Assembly (NCBI GenBank): GCA_047606545.1
Contig: JASGEI010000018.1
Span: 1 to 64,000 of the forward strand
Direction: 5' to 3'
Length of the DNA stretch: 64,000 nucleotides
Origin: JASGDC01 sp047606545
GTDB lineage: Bacteria > Actinomycetota > Actinomycetes > Actinomycetales > Micrococcaceae
The translations under genes and the position numbers were made by a program. The notes under the pieces were generated by a model. That model was not told where the DNA came from and did no database searches. It saw only the letters and a program-made list of their open reading frames with translations. Positions within the stretch are counted from its first letter, which is position 1. Every line of letters begins with the position of its first letter. Positions 34,487-43,798 of the stretch are shown here, in pieces.

Positions 34487-37456
34487 GTGATCGCACTTAC
34501 CAGTATTTTAACAATATTCGTTGGTGCTACCTTTTTTCCATATATTACTAATAAAATTGGACGTAAAAGTTTCCTCGTTGCTGCTTTATTATTAGCAGTA
34601 ATCGGGGGAATTTTTGTAAGTCAAGAAAACCAAGTAACTGCAGATACTTGGCGTGAGTCAATGGTATGGATTCCGCAAATTGGGCTTAATTTTGATTTCC
34701 GAATAGATATGCTCAGCTTTGTGATGTCATTAATCGCCTTGTTTATTGGGTCATTAGTTATGGCATTCTCATACACCTATTTTGAAGATTCCAAAAAATC
34801 TTTAGGAAGCGTAGGTGGAGAGCTCTTGGCCTTTGCTGGAGCAATGTTAGGTTTAGTGACTGCAGATAATTTAATCTTATTATTTGTTTTTTGGGAATTG
34901 ACTACCATTTTGTCTTATATGCTGATTGCTTTTGACCAAGAAAAAGTTTCGGCTCGCCAAGCTTCTATGAAAGCTTTGATGGTAACTACTGTTGGTGGGT
35001 TAACAATGCTCGCTGGATTTATCACACTAGGAGAGCACGTTGGTAGCTATTCAATTCAAGGCATTATAGATGCACATCCAAGTGGAACTGCAGTAGATGT
35101 TGCAGCTTGGTGTATTGCATTAGGAGCTATTTCCAAGTCAGCTTTAATCCCAATGCACTTTTGGCTTCCTGCTGCTATGAAAGCACCTACTCCTGTGAGT
35201 GCTTATTTGCATGCAGCAGCAATGGTAAATGCAGGTGTTTACCTGATTCAGCGAATTAGTATAGTTTTTGCTGGTACTCCAGGTTGGCAATTAACAATGA
35301 TGTTATTAGGCTTAACGACTTTAATTTTTGCTGGCTACCAAATGCTGATTCAAGTTGATATGAAACTTATACTTGCTTATGGAACGGTAGCGCAACTAGG
35401 GTTGCTAGGTGCCATTGCTGTAGGTGTTACAGCACAACTTACGTTAGCATTTATGGCAATTTTACTTTCGCATTCTTTATATAAGGCAGCTTTGTTTATG
35501 TGGGTTGGTGTCATAGACCATGAATTTGGCACCCGAGATATCAGAGAGCTTGGGCGCTTAAAGCAACGTTATCCTACCTTATTCTGGGCTGGAGCTATTA
35601 ATGGTCTTAGTATGGCTGCAATGTTCCCAATGTTTAGCTTTATTGCCAAAGAATCAGGTTTTACTGGATTAGAGCATACAGGGTCACATGGTACGGGTGT
35701 ATTATTACTTGCTTTTGCTGGTATTGGATCTGCACTTACTTTTGCAGCTTCAATTCGTTTCATTTATGCAATTTATGGTGGTTTTAGCAAGATAGAGTTA
35801 CGTCGAGTGAAGCGCATTAGATTGCGGGCACTACTGCCAACTCTGACGTTGACAATTATTACCTTGTCTATTACTACTGAACCCAAAGGTATGTCCAGGT
35901 TTCTTGATGCATACTCTAATCAGTTTGAAGGCAATATTGAAACCCTGACTTGGTTTCATGGCATTAATGCGCCATTAATCACTACAATTTTTTCTTACCT
36001 TATTGGTGCATTAGTATTTGTGTATCGTCGCAAGCTTAGGAAAGTATTTCATCGTAAACTTCCATTTAGTGCAGCTGGAATATACCAAGGCATTGTAAAC
36101 AATGTAGAAGAATTTGCTGGCTGGATAACTGCCAAGACTCAGCGTGGTTCGTTACCATTTTATCTTTCAGTAATTTTAATAGTTGCTCTGGTATTACCTG
36201 GTAGTTATTTATTGTATGCAGTAGGTAGTTTTAAAGTTCTTAATAATAATGCAACTATTATCTGGGCAGATAATAGTTTTGAAATTGCCTTGATGATAGT
36301 TGGGATTGTATCTGCAGTACTTACGGTGTTTGCTAAAAAGCGTTTTGCTGCAATTCTATTTGCTAGTTTAAGTGGCTACTCATTAGCGCTGATTTTCAGC
36401 CTTTACGGTGCGCCAGATTTAGCTTTAACACAGATGAGTGTGGAAACGATTTCCTTAGTGACTTTTGTATTGGGTCTGCGTTTGTTGCCACCACAACTTT
36501 GGCTTCGCTTTAAAGGAGAAAACAATAACAAAGTTAGAATAATTATTGCAGTAGCTTTTGCATTAGCTATTGGTTTCTATACTTTCGTAGCACTCGGTGC
36601 CCGTTTGGAGCAACCAGTATCTAACAACTTCTTTAAGTTAGCATATGAACAAGGCGGCGGTTACAACGTAGTTAACGTAACCCTTGTTGATATTCGTGCC
36701 TGGGATACTTTTGGGGAGATTACGGTGTTAACTGCAGCTGCTACTGGTGTAGCAAGCTTAATTTTCATTCAGCGACGAGAACGTACTGGTAAACGGGTAG
36801 AGCAAGCAGAAAAAGGCATGGTAGACCGTACTGCAGAGTTTAGTGCTGGTAGTACACGATTATTGCGTAAATTAGCTAAACAATTTAATGGTGCTCATGA
36901 TAAGTACTGGCTTTCAGCTGTGAGCACCTTGGCGCCAGAGCGACGGTCAGTTATTTTTGAAATTACCGTACGCATGATTTTCCACTCGATGGTGGTACTT
37001 TCTATATTCTTATTGCTTGCTGGACATGACCAACCAGGAGGCGGCTTTGCGGGAGGTCTATTAGCTGGAATTGCTTTGACAATCCGTTATTTAGCAGGTG
37101 GTCGTTATGAACTAACTGAAACTGTTCCTTTACCTGCTGGTTTTTTCTTAGGCTCTGGTCTAGCACTTGCTGCAATAACCGGACTTATGCCATTATTCTT
37201 TGGTCAGCCAATTTTCTCCACTGCAATCTGGGAATTTACGATACCGATTTTGGGGCATCTTAAAATAGTTTCTGCCACGTTCTTTGATATTGGAGTTTAC
37301 TTAGTTGTTATTGGCCTAGTGCTAGATATCTTACGTAGTCTGGGCTCTGAAATAGACTCACATGCAGAAAATGAGGATATTGGCACTAGCTATGCAGAAG
37401 TAGATCCAGATAAGGAAAATGCCAAACTGATAAAAAAGGGAGGTAGTTTCGTATGA
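34487..37456 (+). CDS. mrpA: Mrp Na+/H+ antiporter subunit A fused to subunit B
   Basis: The largest subunit of the Mrp (MnhA/ShaA) multisubunit cation/proton antiporter. The 989-residue membrane protein has the proton-pumping NuoL-like core (about residues 60-490, with the conserved FVFWELTTILSYMLIAF and HFWLPAAMKAPTPVSAYLHAAAM motifs), a MrpA C-terminal part (about 560-780), and from about residue 815 an MrpB domain (RMIFHSMVVLSIFLLLAGHDQPGGGFAGGLLAG). The operon has no separate mrpB, so the fusion provides it. The start is GTG at 34487 with CTAGGAG before it. The next gene overlaps by 4 bp. Mrp complexes export Na+ or Li+ and help at alkaline pH. Confidence 0.94.
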   Translation: MIALTSILTIFVGATFFPYITNKIGRKSFLVAALLLAVIGGIFVSQENQVTADTWRESMVWIPQIGLNFDFRIDMLSFVMSLIALFIGSLVMAFSYTYFEDSKKSLGSVGGELLAFAGAMLGLVTADNLILLFVFWELTTILSYMLIAFDQEKVSARQASMKALMVTTVGGLTMLAGFITLGEHVGSYSIQGIIDAHPSGTAVDVAAWCIALGAISKSALIPMHFWLPAAMKAPTPVSAYLHAAAMVNAGVYLIQRISIVFAGTPGWQLTMMLLGLTTLIFAGYQMLIQVDMKLILAYGTVAQLGLLGAIAVGVTAQLTLAFMAILLSHSLYKAALFMWVGVIDHEFGTRDIRELGRLKQRYPTLFWAGAINGLSMAAMFPMFSFIAKESGFTGLEHTGSHGTGVLLLAFAGIGSALTFAASIRFIYAIYGGFSKIELRRVKRIRLRALLPTLTLTIITLSITTEPKGMSRFLDAYSNQFEGNIETLTWFHGINAPLITTIFSYLIGALVFVYRRKLRKVFHRKLPFSAAGIYQGIVNNVEEFAGWITAKTQRGSLPFYLSVILIVALVLPGSYLLYAVGSFKVLNNNATIIWADNSFEIALMIVGIVSAVLTVFAKKRFAAILFASLSGYSLALIFSLYGAPDLALTQMSVETISLVTFVLGLRLLPPQLWLRFKGENNNKVRIIIAVAFALAIGFYTFVALGARLEQPVSNNFFKLAYEQGGGYNVVNVTLVDIRAWDTFGEITVLTAAATGVASLIFIQRRERTGKRVEQAEKGMVDRTAEFSAGSTRLLRKLAKQFNGAHDKYWLSAVSTLAPERRSVIFEITVRMIFHSMVVLSIFLLLAGHDQPGGGFAGGLLAGIALTIRYLAGGRYELTETVPLPAGFFLGSGLALAAITGLMPLFFGQPIFSTAIWEFTIPILGHLKIVSATFFDIGVYLVVIGLVLDILRSLGSEIDSHAENEDIGTSYAEVDPDKENAKLIKKGGSFV

Positions 37457-37875
37457 CGATTAATCTCCTTTTATTATTAACAATGATGGTTTCTATAGGT
37501 GCTGGAATTTACCTAATTCTTGACCGTAGTTTGACGCGCATTATCTTAGGTATTGTAATGCTAGGTAATGGCGTAAATATCCTATTGCTATTAACTAGCG
37601 GCAAACCAGGAATGGGACCTTTTTATGATAAAGCTAAGGTGCCAGCAGATTTTAGTGATCCATTACCGCAAGCGATGATTCTAACTAGTATTGTTATTAC
37701 CCTTTCAGTAGTTGCAATTATGTTAGCCCTGACATACCGTGCATGGATGATTGTGCGTGAGGATATCCTAGGTGACGATACCGAAGACTTGAGAGTAACA
37801 GATACTGGTGGTTACTATGACGAAGTCGATGAAGAACTATTAGCTAAAAAAAAGGAAGAGGACGATAGCGTATGA
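37453..37875 (+). CDS. mrpC: Mrp antiporter subunit C
   Basis: A 140-residue NuoK-like membrane subunit with three hydrophobic spans (about 2-22, 28-48, 75-100), the GIVMLGNGVNILLLLTSG motif, and PLPQAMILTSIVITL, both typical of MrpC. The soluble tail is acidic. It starts with an ATG that overlaps the mrpA stop and overlaps mrpD by 4 bp, showing coupled translation. MrpC is required for assembly of the whole complex. The acidic C-terminus is longer than in many relatives. Confidence 0.94.
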   Translation: MTINLLLLLTMMVSIGAGIYLILDRSLTRIILGIVMLGNGVNILLLLTSGKPGMGPFYDKAKVPADFSDPLPQAMILTSIVITLSVVAIMLALTYRAWMIVREDILGDDTEDLRVTDTGGYYDEVDEELLAKKKEEDDSV

Positions 37876-39416
37876 TGCTAAATGCACTAATCCCACTTCC
37901 AGTAATGCTTCCAATTTTTGGAGCAGCAGTAAATTTCTTATTCTTCAGACGTCCTAGAATTCAACGAGTGATTACGCTTAGCGCTATTATCATTACTTTG
38001 ATGCTTGAGTTTTATATGCTTACTCAGGTAGACAAACAGGGTACACAGGTATTCCATATTGGTGGTTGGCAATCGCCTTTTGGTATTAGCCTTGTAGTTG
38101 ATCGTTTTGCTGCAATGTTAATGGTAATTAGTACTTTAGTAACTTTGCTAGTTTTGTTTTATGCCACAGCGCAAAGTGACTACACAGATGATCAAGATTC
38201 ACCAGTATCAATTTTCTATCCAGTGTACTTAATCCTATTAGCTGGAGTATCTGATGCTTTCATTGCTGGTGATTTATTCAATCTTTACGTCGGATTTGAG
38301 ATTTTATTGACCGCAAGCTATGTGTTGCTTACGATGGGTGGAACTTCGGAAAGACTTCGTGCCGGAGCTTCTTATATTGTAGTGTCAGTAATTTCGTCAT
38401 TCATTTTCTTGATGGCAATAGGAATGATTTATGCTGCTACCGGCACAGTTAATATGGCTCAATTAAGCTTGCGGTTGGCTGAGTTACCGATACCTAGTCA
38501 ATACATGCTCCAAGCAATGTTGCTAGTCGCATTTGGTATTAAAGCTGCAGTATTTCCATTATCGTTTTGGTTGCCAGATTCTTATCCAATCGCAGCAGCA
38601 CCAATTACGGCGGTATTTGCTGGTTTGTTGACAAAAGTGGGTATTTACTCAATTATTCGTACCGAGACATTGCTTTTTCCACAACATAATTTATCCAATT
38701 TATTAATAGTTGCTGCCAGTTTAACCATGGTCCTAGGTATTATGGGGGCATTAGCTCAGGATGACTTAAAGCGTATTCTATCGTTTACATTGATTTCACA
38801 TGTTGGTTACATGCTCTTAGGTGTATCAACGCATAATGTTACTGGTCTAACCGGTACAGTGTATTACATAATGCACCATATTGTGATTCAGGTAGCATTA
38901 TTCTTAATTGCTGGCTTAATTTCAATAAAGACAGGCACTACATCGCTTTCTGAGTTGGGTGGTTTAGCAAGGAGTACGCCACTATTGAGTGTGCTTTATT
39001 TCGTAACTGCAATGAATCTTGGTGGTATCCCACCAGGTTCTGGTTTCTTAGGTAAAGTTATTATTTTAAAGGCAGTAATTGAAACACAAATGACACCACT
39101 TCGAGTAATTGCAATCATTTGTGCCTTAGTTGGAAGCTTACTAACGCTTTATGCAGTTGCACGTATTTGGAACAGAGCATTTATCCGCCCTGCATCCGCA
39201 GTTGCTAATGTATCAAATACAGTATTAAACGTAAATAAGCTAAAGCCATCTATGTGGACACCGACGATTCTTTTGGTAGCAGTTAGTGTAGCTTTTACTG
39301 TTTATGCGCAACCAATGTTTTCCTTAAGTGAGCGAGCTGCTAAGGACATGTTAAATCCACAAAACTATATTTCATTGCAGCAGTTGCAGGAAGTGCAGAG
39401 TTCGAATGCGCATTAA
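37872..39416 (+). CDS. mrpD: Mrp antiporter subunit D
   Basis: A 514-residue NuoM/NuoN-like proton-translocating subunit with about 14 spans. Recognisable motifs include DLFNLYVGFEILLTASYVLL near residue 137, the Lys in AFGIKAAVFPLSFWLPDSYP, and HVGYMLLGVSTHN. It completes the antiporter core with MrpA. It overlaps mrpC by 4 bp and mrpE by 11 bp. Start at the ATG at 37872. Nothing unusual in motifs or length. Confidence 0.94.
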   Translation: MMLNALIPLPVMLPIFGAAVNFLFFRRPRIQRVITLSAIIITLMLEFYMLTQVDKQGTQVFHIGGWQSPFGISLVVDRFAAMLMVISTLVTLLVLFYATAQSDYTDDQDSPVSIFYPVYLILLAGVSDAFIAGDLFNLYVGFEILLTASYVLLTMGGTSERLRAGASYIVVSVISSFIFLMAIGMIYAATGTVNMAQLSLRLAELPIPSQYMLQAMLLVAFGIKAAVFPLSFWLPDSYPIAAAPITAVFAGLLTKVGIYSIIRTETLLFPQHNLSNLLIVAASLTMVLGIMGALAQDDLKRILSFTLISHVGYMLLGVSTHNVTGLTGTVYYIMHHIVIQVALFLIAGLISIKTGTTSLSELGGLARSTPLLSVLYFVTAMNLGGIPPGSGFLGKVIILKAVIETQMTPLRVIAIICALVGSLLTLYAVARIWNRAFIRPASAVANVSNTVLNVNKLKPSMWTPTILLVAVSVAFTVYAQPMFSLSERAAKDMLNPQNYISLQQLQEVQSSNAH

Positions 39417-39939
39417 CAAGACAGATGTTTTCTTATACGGTTGGTTAGTATTTTTTTGGTGCGTTCTTTGGCGTAGTATTTCACCAGTTACAATTTTTGG
39501 TGGGTTTGTAGTGGCAGCTTTAGTTACTTTCTTGTTTAGATTGCCTAAGATGCCAGATACCTATCGGTTTAATCTTTGGTACATCGCTAGCTTTTTAGTT
39601 TGGTTCATCTATGAACTTTTCGTTGCTAGTATTGGTGTTACTAGAATCCTACTTACTAAGGGCCGTAAAGTAAAAAGTGCAATCTTTGCAGTGCCAGTTA
39701 TGCCGGTTACAGATTTTACCTTGACATTAATTTCACATACTACGACTCTAGTACCAGGAAGTACTGTTATTGATGTGGACTATACAAACCATGTAATTTA
39801 TCTTCAAGCTATTAATATGAATAGCGAAGCGGATAAAGAACCACATATTAGAGATATTTTATTGATTCAAGACAAAATTATTAAAGCCATTGGGACTCGT
39901 CAAGAGTATGAAATGCTTAAAGAGAGGACTGAGAAATGA
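39406..39939 (+). CDS. mrpE: Mrp antiporter subunit E
   Basis: A 177-residue subunit with two N-terminal membrane spans, a conserved WYIASFLVWFIYELFVASIGV segment split over the second span, and a cytoplasmic part with the LTLISHTTTLVPGSTVIDVD motif typical of MrpE. It overlaps mrpD by 11 bp and mrpF by 4 bp. It supports complex stability and cation exchange. The start ATG at 39406 lies inside the end of mrpD. Confidence 0.92.
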   Translation: MRINKTDVFLYGWLVFFWCVLWRSISPVTIFGGFVVAALVTFLFRLPKMPDTYRFNLWYIASFLVWFIYELFVASIGVTRILLTKGRKVKSAIFAVPVMPVTDFTLTLISHTTTLVPGSTVIDVDYTNHVIYLQAINMNSEADKEPHIRDILLIQDKIIKAIGTRQEYEMLKERTEK

Positions 39940-40193
39940 ACTCAGTAGTATTTATTACCTGCATTATTTGTATGGCTATCTCGACTACACTGATGCTTTA
40001 CCGTTTAGGTGTGGGACCGACATTATTTGATAGATTGATTGCTTCAGATGTCTTACTTTCTATCTTTATGGGTGGGTTTATCTTAACTATGGCCTATAAA
40101 AAACATAATTACAGCTTATCCCTTTTACTGGTGCTTTCGATGATCGGCTTTATCTCTGCAGTAGTAGTTACCAGGTTTGTGAGGAAGCAATGA
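39936..40193 (+). CDS. mrpF: Mrp antiporter subunit F
   Basis: A small 85-residue membrane subunit with three spans and the LGVGPTLFDRLIASDVL motif, the signature of MrpF/PhaF. It overlaps both neighbours by 4 bp in the ATGA pattern that runs through the operon. Confidence 0.92.
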   Translation: MNSVVFITCIICMAISTTLMLYRLGVGPTLFDRLIASDVLLSIFMGGFILTMAYKKHNYSLSLLLVLSMIGFISAVVVTRFVRKQ

Positions 40194-40552
40194 TATTTGA
40201 CATTTTATCTTCAATATTCTTCATAATGGGAGCACTATTTACCTTAGCTGGTTCGGTAGCTGTAGTGGTCTTTCCAGATGTACTTTCACGTATGCATGGT
40301 GCTACTAAACCGCAAGTGCTAGGCTTATTCTGCTTTACTGTTGGATTTGTATTTCATGATAGGTCTTTAGAAGATACTTTATTTTTGGCACTAGTTTGGA
40401 CCATGCAACTTTTGACAATCCCAGTTTCGGCTCATATGGTAGGCAGGACAGCGCACCGTGCAGATGATTTCGATGAAAATAAGATGATTTTTGACGAGCT
40501 AAAACCATTGTACGAAAAAGGACCTACTGAAACTAAAGAAAATACTCTATAA
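40190..40552 (+). CDS. mrpG: Mrp antiporter subunit G
   Basis: A 120-residue subunit, last in the operon. The conserved DVLSRMHGATKPQVLGLFC segment follows the first span, then two more spans and a soluble acidic tail. Family length is about 110-125. It completes the set A/B, C, D, E, F, G, so the antiporter looks whole. dcd starts 23 bp behind it and may be read through. Confidence 0.93.
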   Translation: MIFDILSSIFFIMGALFTLAGSVAVVVFPDVLSRMHGATKPQVLGLFCFTVGFVFHDRSLEDTLFLALVWTMQLLTIPVSAHMVGRTAHRADDFDENKMIFDELKPLYEKGPTETKENTL

Positions 40553-40575
40553 CAAAATTAGGTACTATATTAATT

Positions 40576-41151
40576 ATGTTACTTTCTGATAAAGATATTC
40601 TTAAAAACCTTGAAACTGGTGATATTAAGCTAGAGCCTGCCGCAGAAAATATGATTCAACCATCTAGTATAGATGTGCGTGTAGATAAGTTTTTTAGGCT
40701 TTTTGATAATCATAAATATGCTCATATTGACCCTGCTACTGCCCAAGAAGATTTAACTCGTATGGTGGAAGTGCCGACCGGAGAGCCATTTATCTTACAC
40801 CCTGGAGAGTTTGTGCTAGGTTCCACTTATGAACAAGTTACCCTTGGTCCGAAATTAGCAGCGCGCCTTGAAGGTAAGTCAAGTCTTGGCCGTTTAGGTT
40901 TGTTAACGCATGCGACAGCTGGTTTTATTGACCCAGGATTCTCTGGGCATGTAACCTTAGAACTTTCTAATATGGCGACATTACCGATTAAGGTCTGGCC
41001 AGGTTCAAAAATTGGACAGCTATGTTTCTTCGAATTATCTTCTGAAGCAGATAAGCCTTATGGATCTAAAGAGTATGCTTCCCGTTATCAAGGACAACGA
41101 GGACCTACTGCTAGTCGGTCTTATAAAAATTTCCATAAGACTGATATATAG
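40576..41151 (+). CDS. dcd: dCTP deaminase
   Basis: Deaminates dCTP. The 191-residue protein starts MLLSDKDILKNLETGDIKLEP and has PSSIDVRVDKFFRLF, the RLEGKSSLGRLGLLTHATAGF core and DPGFSGHVTLELSN, close to the actinobacterial form that also hydrolyses dUTP to dUMP (as known for Mycobacterium tuberculosis Dcd). The chain closes RYQGQRGPTASRSYKNF. A separate dUTPase gene lies at 52229, so any bifunctional activity would be redundant. ATG at 40576 directly follows the Mrp operon. Confidence 0.94.
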   Translation: MLLSDKDILKNLETGDIKLEPAAENMIQPSSIDVRVDKFFRLFDNHKYAHIDPATAQEDLTRMVEVPTGEPFILHPGEFVLGSTYEQVTLGPKLAARLEGKSSLGRLGLLTHATAGFIDPGFSGHVTLELSNMATLPIKVWPGSKIGQLCFFELSSEADKPYGSKEYASRYQGQRGPTASRSYKNFHKTDI

Positions 41152-41165
41152 TAATTAATATTCAG

Positions 41166-41225
41166 GGTATACATTTTTCTTGTTTCTATACGGAATTTCG
41201 TGTGGAATTGAGAAAAATGTATACC
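41166..41225. repeat. 15-bp perfect inverted repeat behind dcd
   Basis: GGTATACATTTTTCT (41166-41180) and its exact complement (41211-41225) bracket 30 bases. It lies just behind dcd and ahead of the bidirectional terminator. No T-run follows, so it is a second, different structure. A related GGGTATACATTTT string occurs near 25783. Confidence 0.7.
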
Positions 41226-41230
41226 TTACC

Positions 41231-41267
41231 AAGGGTGGCGAATGTTAGATAATCAATCGCCACCCTT
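41231..41267. terminator. bidirectional terminator between dcd and the MFS gene
   Basis: AAGGGTGGCGA (41231-41241) pairs with TCGCCACCCTT (41257-41267), followed on the plus strand by a T-rich run. The genes on both sides converge here. Confidence 0.85.
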
Positions 41268-41296
41268 TAGCTTATTATTTTTTGATGAAATAACCT

Positions 41297-42682
41297 TTAG
41301 TTTAAAACCTTATCTACGATTTTAGGCTCTTTCAATGGTGGAAGTTTAGCCTTTAGTAGTACTAGCAGACCTGCTAGTAGTGTAATTACTAGACCCCAGA
41401 TGCCATAACGTTGTGCGTGATCTTGTCCGACTAACGGCACAGCCAATGTAATACATAGTGAGAATAACATTGGTGCAATGAAGCTGATAGTACGACCAGT
41501 AGTAGTGTATAGACCGAATAGTTCCCCTTCATTTTCCGGAGTAGTGAAACGTGCTAGGAAAGTACGGCTAGAGGACTGTGCTGGGCCTACTAAGAAGCTA
41601 ATTGCAAGAGCAAGAATCCAGAAAGATAGCTTACTATGCATAAAGAAGATGGTAATGCCACCAGCAACCATTACAGTTAATGAGAAGATAATAATTTTCT
41701 TTGGCCCAAATATATCATCAAAATATCCTACAACTACTGCACCGATAGCTGCAATAATATTTGCTACAACTGCGAAAATTAGTACTTCAGTAGCACTGAA
41801 ACCGAATGAACCAACGGCAATGATTCCGATAAACTGGAAAATTGCTGCGATGCCATCGCGAAATAGTGCACTTGCCATAAAGAAGGTAATCAAGTTTGGA
41901 TCTTCTTTATAAATGCGCTTTAATGTGCCCCAAAGTTTCTTATAAGATTCTTTATAAGAAACTTTTTCAGCTTTATAGTTTGGATCTTGTTGTTTTTCAG
42001 GAACTTTTAGAATCACTGGGATAAGTGAAAGTAAGAACCAAGCTGCGACGAAAATTGCTAGCGCACGGATGTTAAGGCTTTCAGTAGTAGTTACTCCAAA
42101 CCAACCATGTTGTCCATCTTTAATATTAACGAAGCCAACAATTGCAATTAATAGTGCGAAGATACCACCAAAGTATCCCATACTCCAACCGTAACCACTT
42201 ACCTTGCCAATAGTTTTGGGAGTAGAAACTTGTAGCAAGATTGCACTGTTATTTACATCTGCAAATGCCAAGAATACGTTAGCGATTGCCAAAATCGCTA
42301 CGCCAGGTATTAAATATTCAGGAGCTGGCTTAATAAAGAATAATGTTGCAGTGAGGATACAAACTAATATGGTATTTGCTATCAACCAGAATTTACGTCG
42401 CCCAGATATATCAGAACGCTGTCCCACAATTGGTGCTAACAAGGCAATGAGTACGCCACCAATACCCATACCGTAACCTAGTACCTGAGAACCGGTGGTA
42501 GCATGAGCTGCAACTTTGTCTGTTAAGTATACTGAGAAAACGAATGAGGTAATAATAGTATTAAATGCACCAGAACCCCATTCCCACATACTCCATGCAA
42601 GTACTTTTCCAGTATCAATCTTATCTTTTTTGGTAATGTTAAGAGCTTCAGGTGCTAAGTCATACTTACTTTTATTTTGCAT
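41297..42682 (-). CDS. MFS transporter, UMF1/Atg22-like
   Basis: A 461-residue membrane protein with about 12 spans. The opening K-V-L-A-W-S-M-W-E-W-G-S-G-A-F-N-T is the mark of the UMF1 group of the major facilitator superfamily, related to the yeast vacuolar effluxer Atg22. The RSDISGRRKFW loop between spans 2 and 3 is also typical. Substrates of bacterial members are not known. It is convergent with dcd, and a DUF4235 gene precedes it on the same strand with 13 bp between the genes, so the two probably form one unit. Confidence 0.85.
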   Translation of the reverse strand: MQNKSKYDLAPEALNITKKDKIDTGKVLAWSMWEWGSGAFNTIITSFVFSVYLTDKVAAHATTGSQVLGYGMGIGGVLIALLAPIVGQRSDISGRRKFWLIANTILVCILTATLFFIKPAPEYLIPGVAILAIANVFLAFADVNNSAILLQVSTPKTIGKVSGYGWSMGYFGGIFALLIAIVGFVNIKDGQHGWFGVTTTESLNIRALAIFVAAWFLLSLIPVILKVPEKQQDPNYKAEKVSYKESYKKLWGTLKRIYKEDPNLITFFMASALFRDGIAAIFQFIGIIAVGSFGFSATEVLIFAVVANIIAAIGAVVVGYFDDIFGPKKIIIFSLTVMVAGGITIFFMHSKLSFWILALAISFLVGPAQSSSRTFLARFTTPENEGELFGLYTTTGRTISFIAPMLFSLCITLAVPLVGQDHAQRYGIWGLVITLLAGLLVLLKAKLPPLKEPKIVDKVLN

Positions 42683-42695
42683 TTATTTTTTGTTC

Positions 42696-43004
42696 CTAAG
42701 ACTTCTTTTTATCAGCTTCTTCAATGCCTGCTTTTTTGTTTAGCTCTTTACGAGTTTCTTCAATTTCCTCTTCCCAAGATTTTTGTCTACCGTCTGCTAA
42801 GTGGTCAATGATTACTTCTACTGTAGTCATTACAACGCCTGAGAAAGCTGCATAACCAATTGCTTCTTTCCAATTAACACTAGTGTCGTGGCGCTTAGGC
42901 GTTTTCTTATGACCAATCATTGACCAGCCTTTTTTAGCTAGTTTTGTGCCAAGTGCTGCGCCCACAGTGGCAGCAGTACTTTTGATTAGTTTTTTAGCTG
43001 GCAT
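42696..43004 (-). CDS. DUF4235 small membrane protein
   Basis: A 102-residue actinobacterial protein. The conserved beginning AAKKLIKSTAATVGAALGTKLAKKGWSMI is a predicted amphipathic or membrane-associated helix. A second hydrophobic stretch (AIGYAAFSGVVMTTVEVII) is followed by a charged tail. The ATG at 43004 is preferred to one at 43049 because GAGGAGAC lies just upstream of it and the extra 15 residues are absent from the family. It is upstream of the UMF1 transporter on the same strand. Function unknown. Confidence 0.82.
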   Translation of the reverse strand: MPAKKLIKSTAATVGAALGTKLAKKGWSMIGHKKTPKRHDTSVNWKEAIGYAAFSGVVMTTVEVIIDHLADGRQKSWEEEIEETRKELNKKAGIEEADKKKS

Positions 43005-43082
43005 GGTAATAGTCTCCTCACATCTTATGTTGTGGTAAAATTTTAACATTTTACTCCCAGAATTTTGTTATTATAAAGACAG

Positions 43083-43175
43083 CGACAGGGGAGCATTTAA
43101 AATAATGCTGAGAGTGTAGCATAGCTGCAGACCCTCGAACCTGATCTGGCTGGTACCAGCGTAGGGAGTCGAGCC
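43083..43175 (+). promoter_or_regulatory. TPP riboswitch (THI element)
   Basis: All conserved boxes are present: ACAGGGGAGC, GCTGAGAG, GACCCTCGAACCTGATCTGG and GGTACCAGCGTAGGGAGTCGAGC. It binds thiamine pyrophosphate and turns down the ykoEDC operon when thiamine is plentiful. A CCTCC element at 43203-43207 is complementary to GGAGG at 43220-43224, the ribosome site of ykoE, so it can hide that site. Control is therefore probably at translation. Confidence 0.96.
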
Positions 43176-43231
43176 TTTTAGATATAACCGATATATCTAA
43201 CCCCTCCTAAGTAGCTATGGGAGGTATTTTT

Positions 43232-43798
43232 ATGACCGAATGGCGTACCGTTGATATTGTTTTCGCCAGTGTAATAGCCGCAATTTGTGGTGTAATAAAT
43301 TGGGCTTGGAGTTTTTTAACTTCAGTATTCCTTTTTCCAATAACAGCGTTTTTTCAACCAATCCAAGCCTTTTTTGAAGGTGGCTGGTTATTGGCTGGAG
43401 TTTTGGGTGGTTTGATTATTAGAAAACCTGGTGCTGCTTTTTTTACAGAATTAGTAGCGGCTACAATTTCTATGATTTTTGGTACTCAGTGGGGCTTTGA
43501 AGTTTTACTGTGGGGTGCAATACAAGGTATTACCACAGAAATAGTTTTTGCATTATTTAGGTATCGTAATTGGAGTTTAACAGTTGCAATCTTCGCTGGT
43601 GTGGGGGCTGCAATTGGAGACTCTATTTTATATCAAGTAATTGTTTATGTTGCTTGGGCACCTTCTTGGCGAATCTTGGCTTTTATCTTAACCTTAATTT
43701 CTGGGGCGTTTATTGCTGGAGCCGGGGCATATATTCTTGCTAAAAAATTAGCGAAAACTGGAGTATTGGCACAATTTGAGTCTGGGTACTTGAAATGA
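43232..43798 (+). CDS. ykoE: ECF transporter S component YkoE (thiamine/HMP)
   Basis: The substrate-binding membrane subunit of a thiamine-precursor transporter. The 188-residue protein has about five to six spans, with the starting TVDIVFASVIAAICGVINW and the LIIRKPGAAFFTELVAA and GAIQGITTEIVFALFRYR motifs of YkoE. The ATG at 43232 is chosen because GGGAGG (43219-43224) lies eight bases upstream. An ATG five codons earlier contains that site. The TPP riboswitch in front and the ykoD/ykoC genes behind fix the substrate class as thiamine or hydroxymethylpyrimidine. It overlaps ykoD by 4 bp. Confidence 0.93.
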   Translation: MTEWRTVDIVFASVIAAICGVINWAWSFLTSVFLFPITAFFQPIQAFFEGGWLLAGVLGGLIIRKPGAAFFTELVAATISMIFGTQWGFEVLLWGAIQGITTEIVFALFRYRNWSLTVAIFAGVGAAIGDSILYQVIVYVAWAPSWRILAFILTLISGAFIAGAGAYILAKKLAKTGVLAQFESGYLK

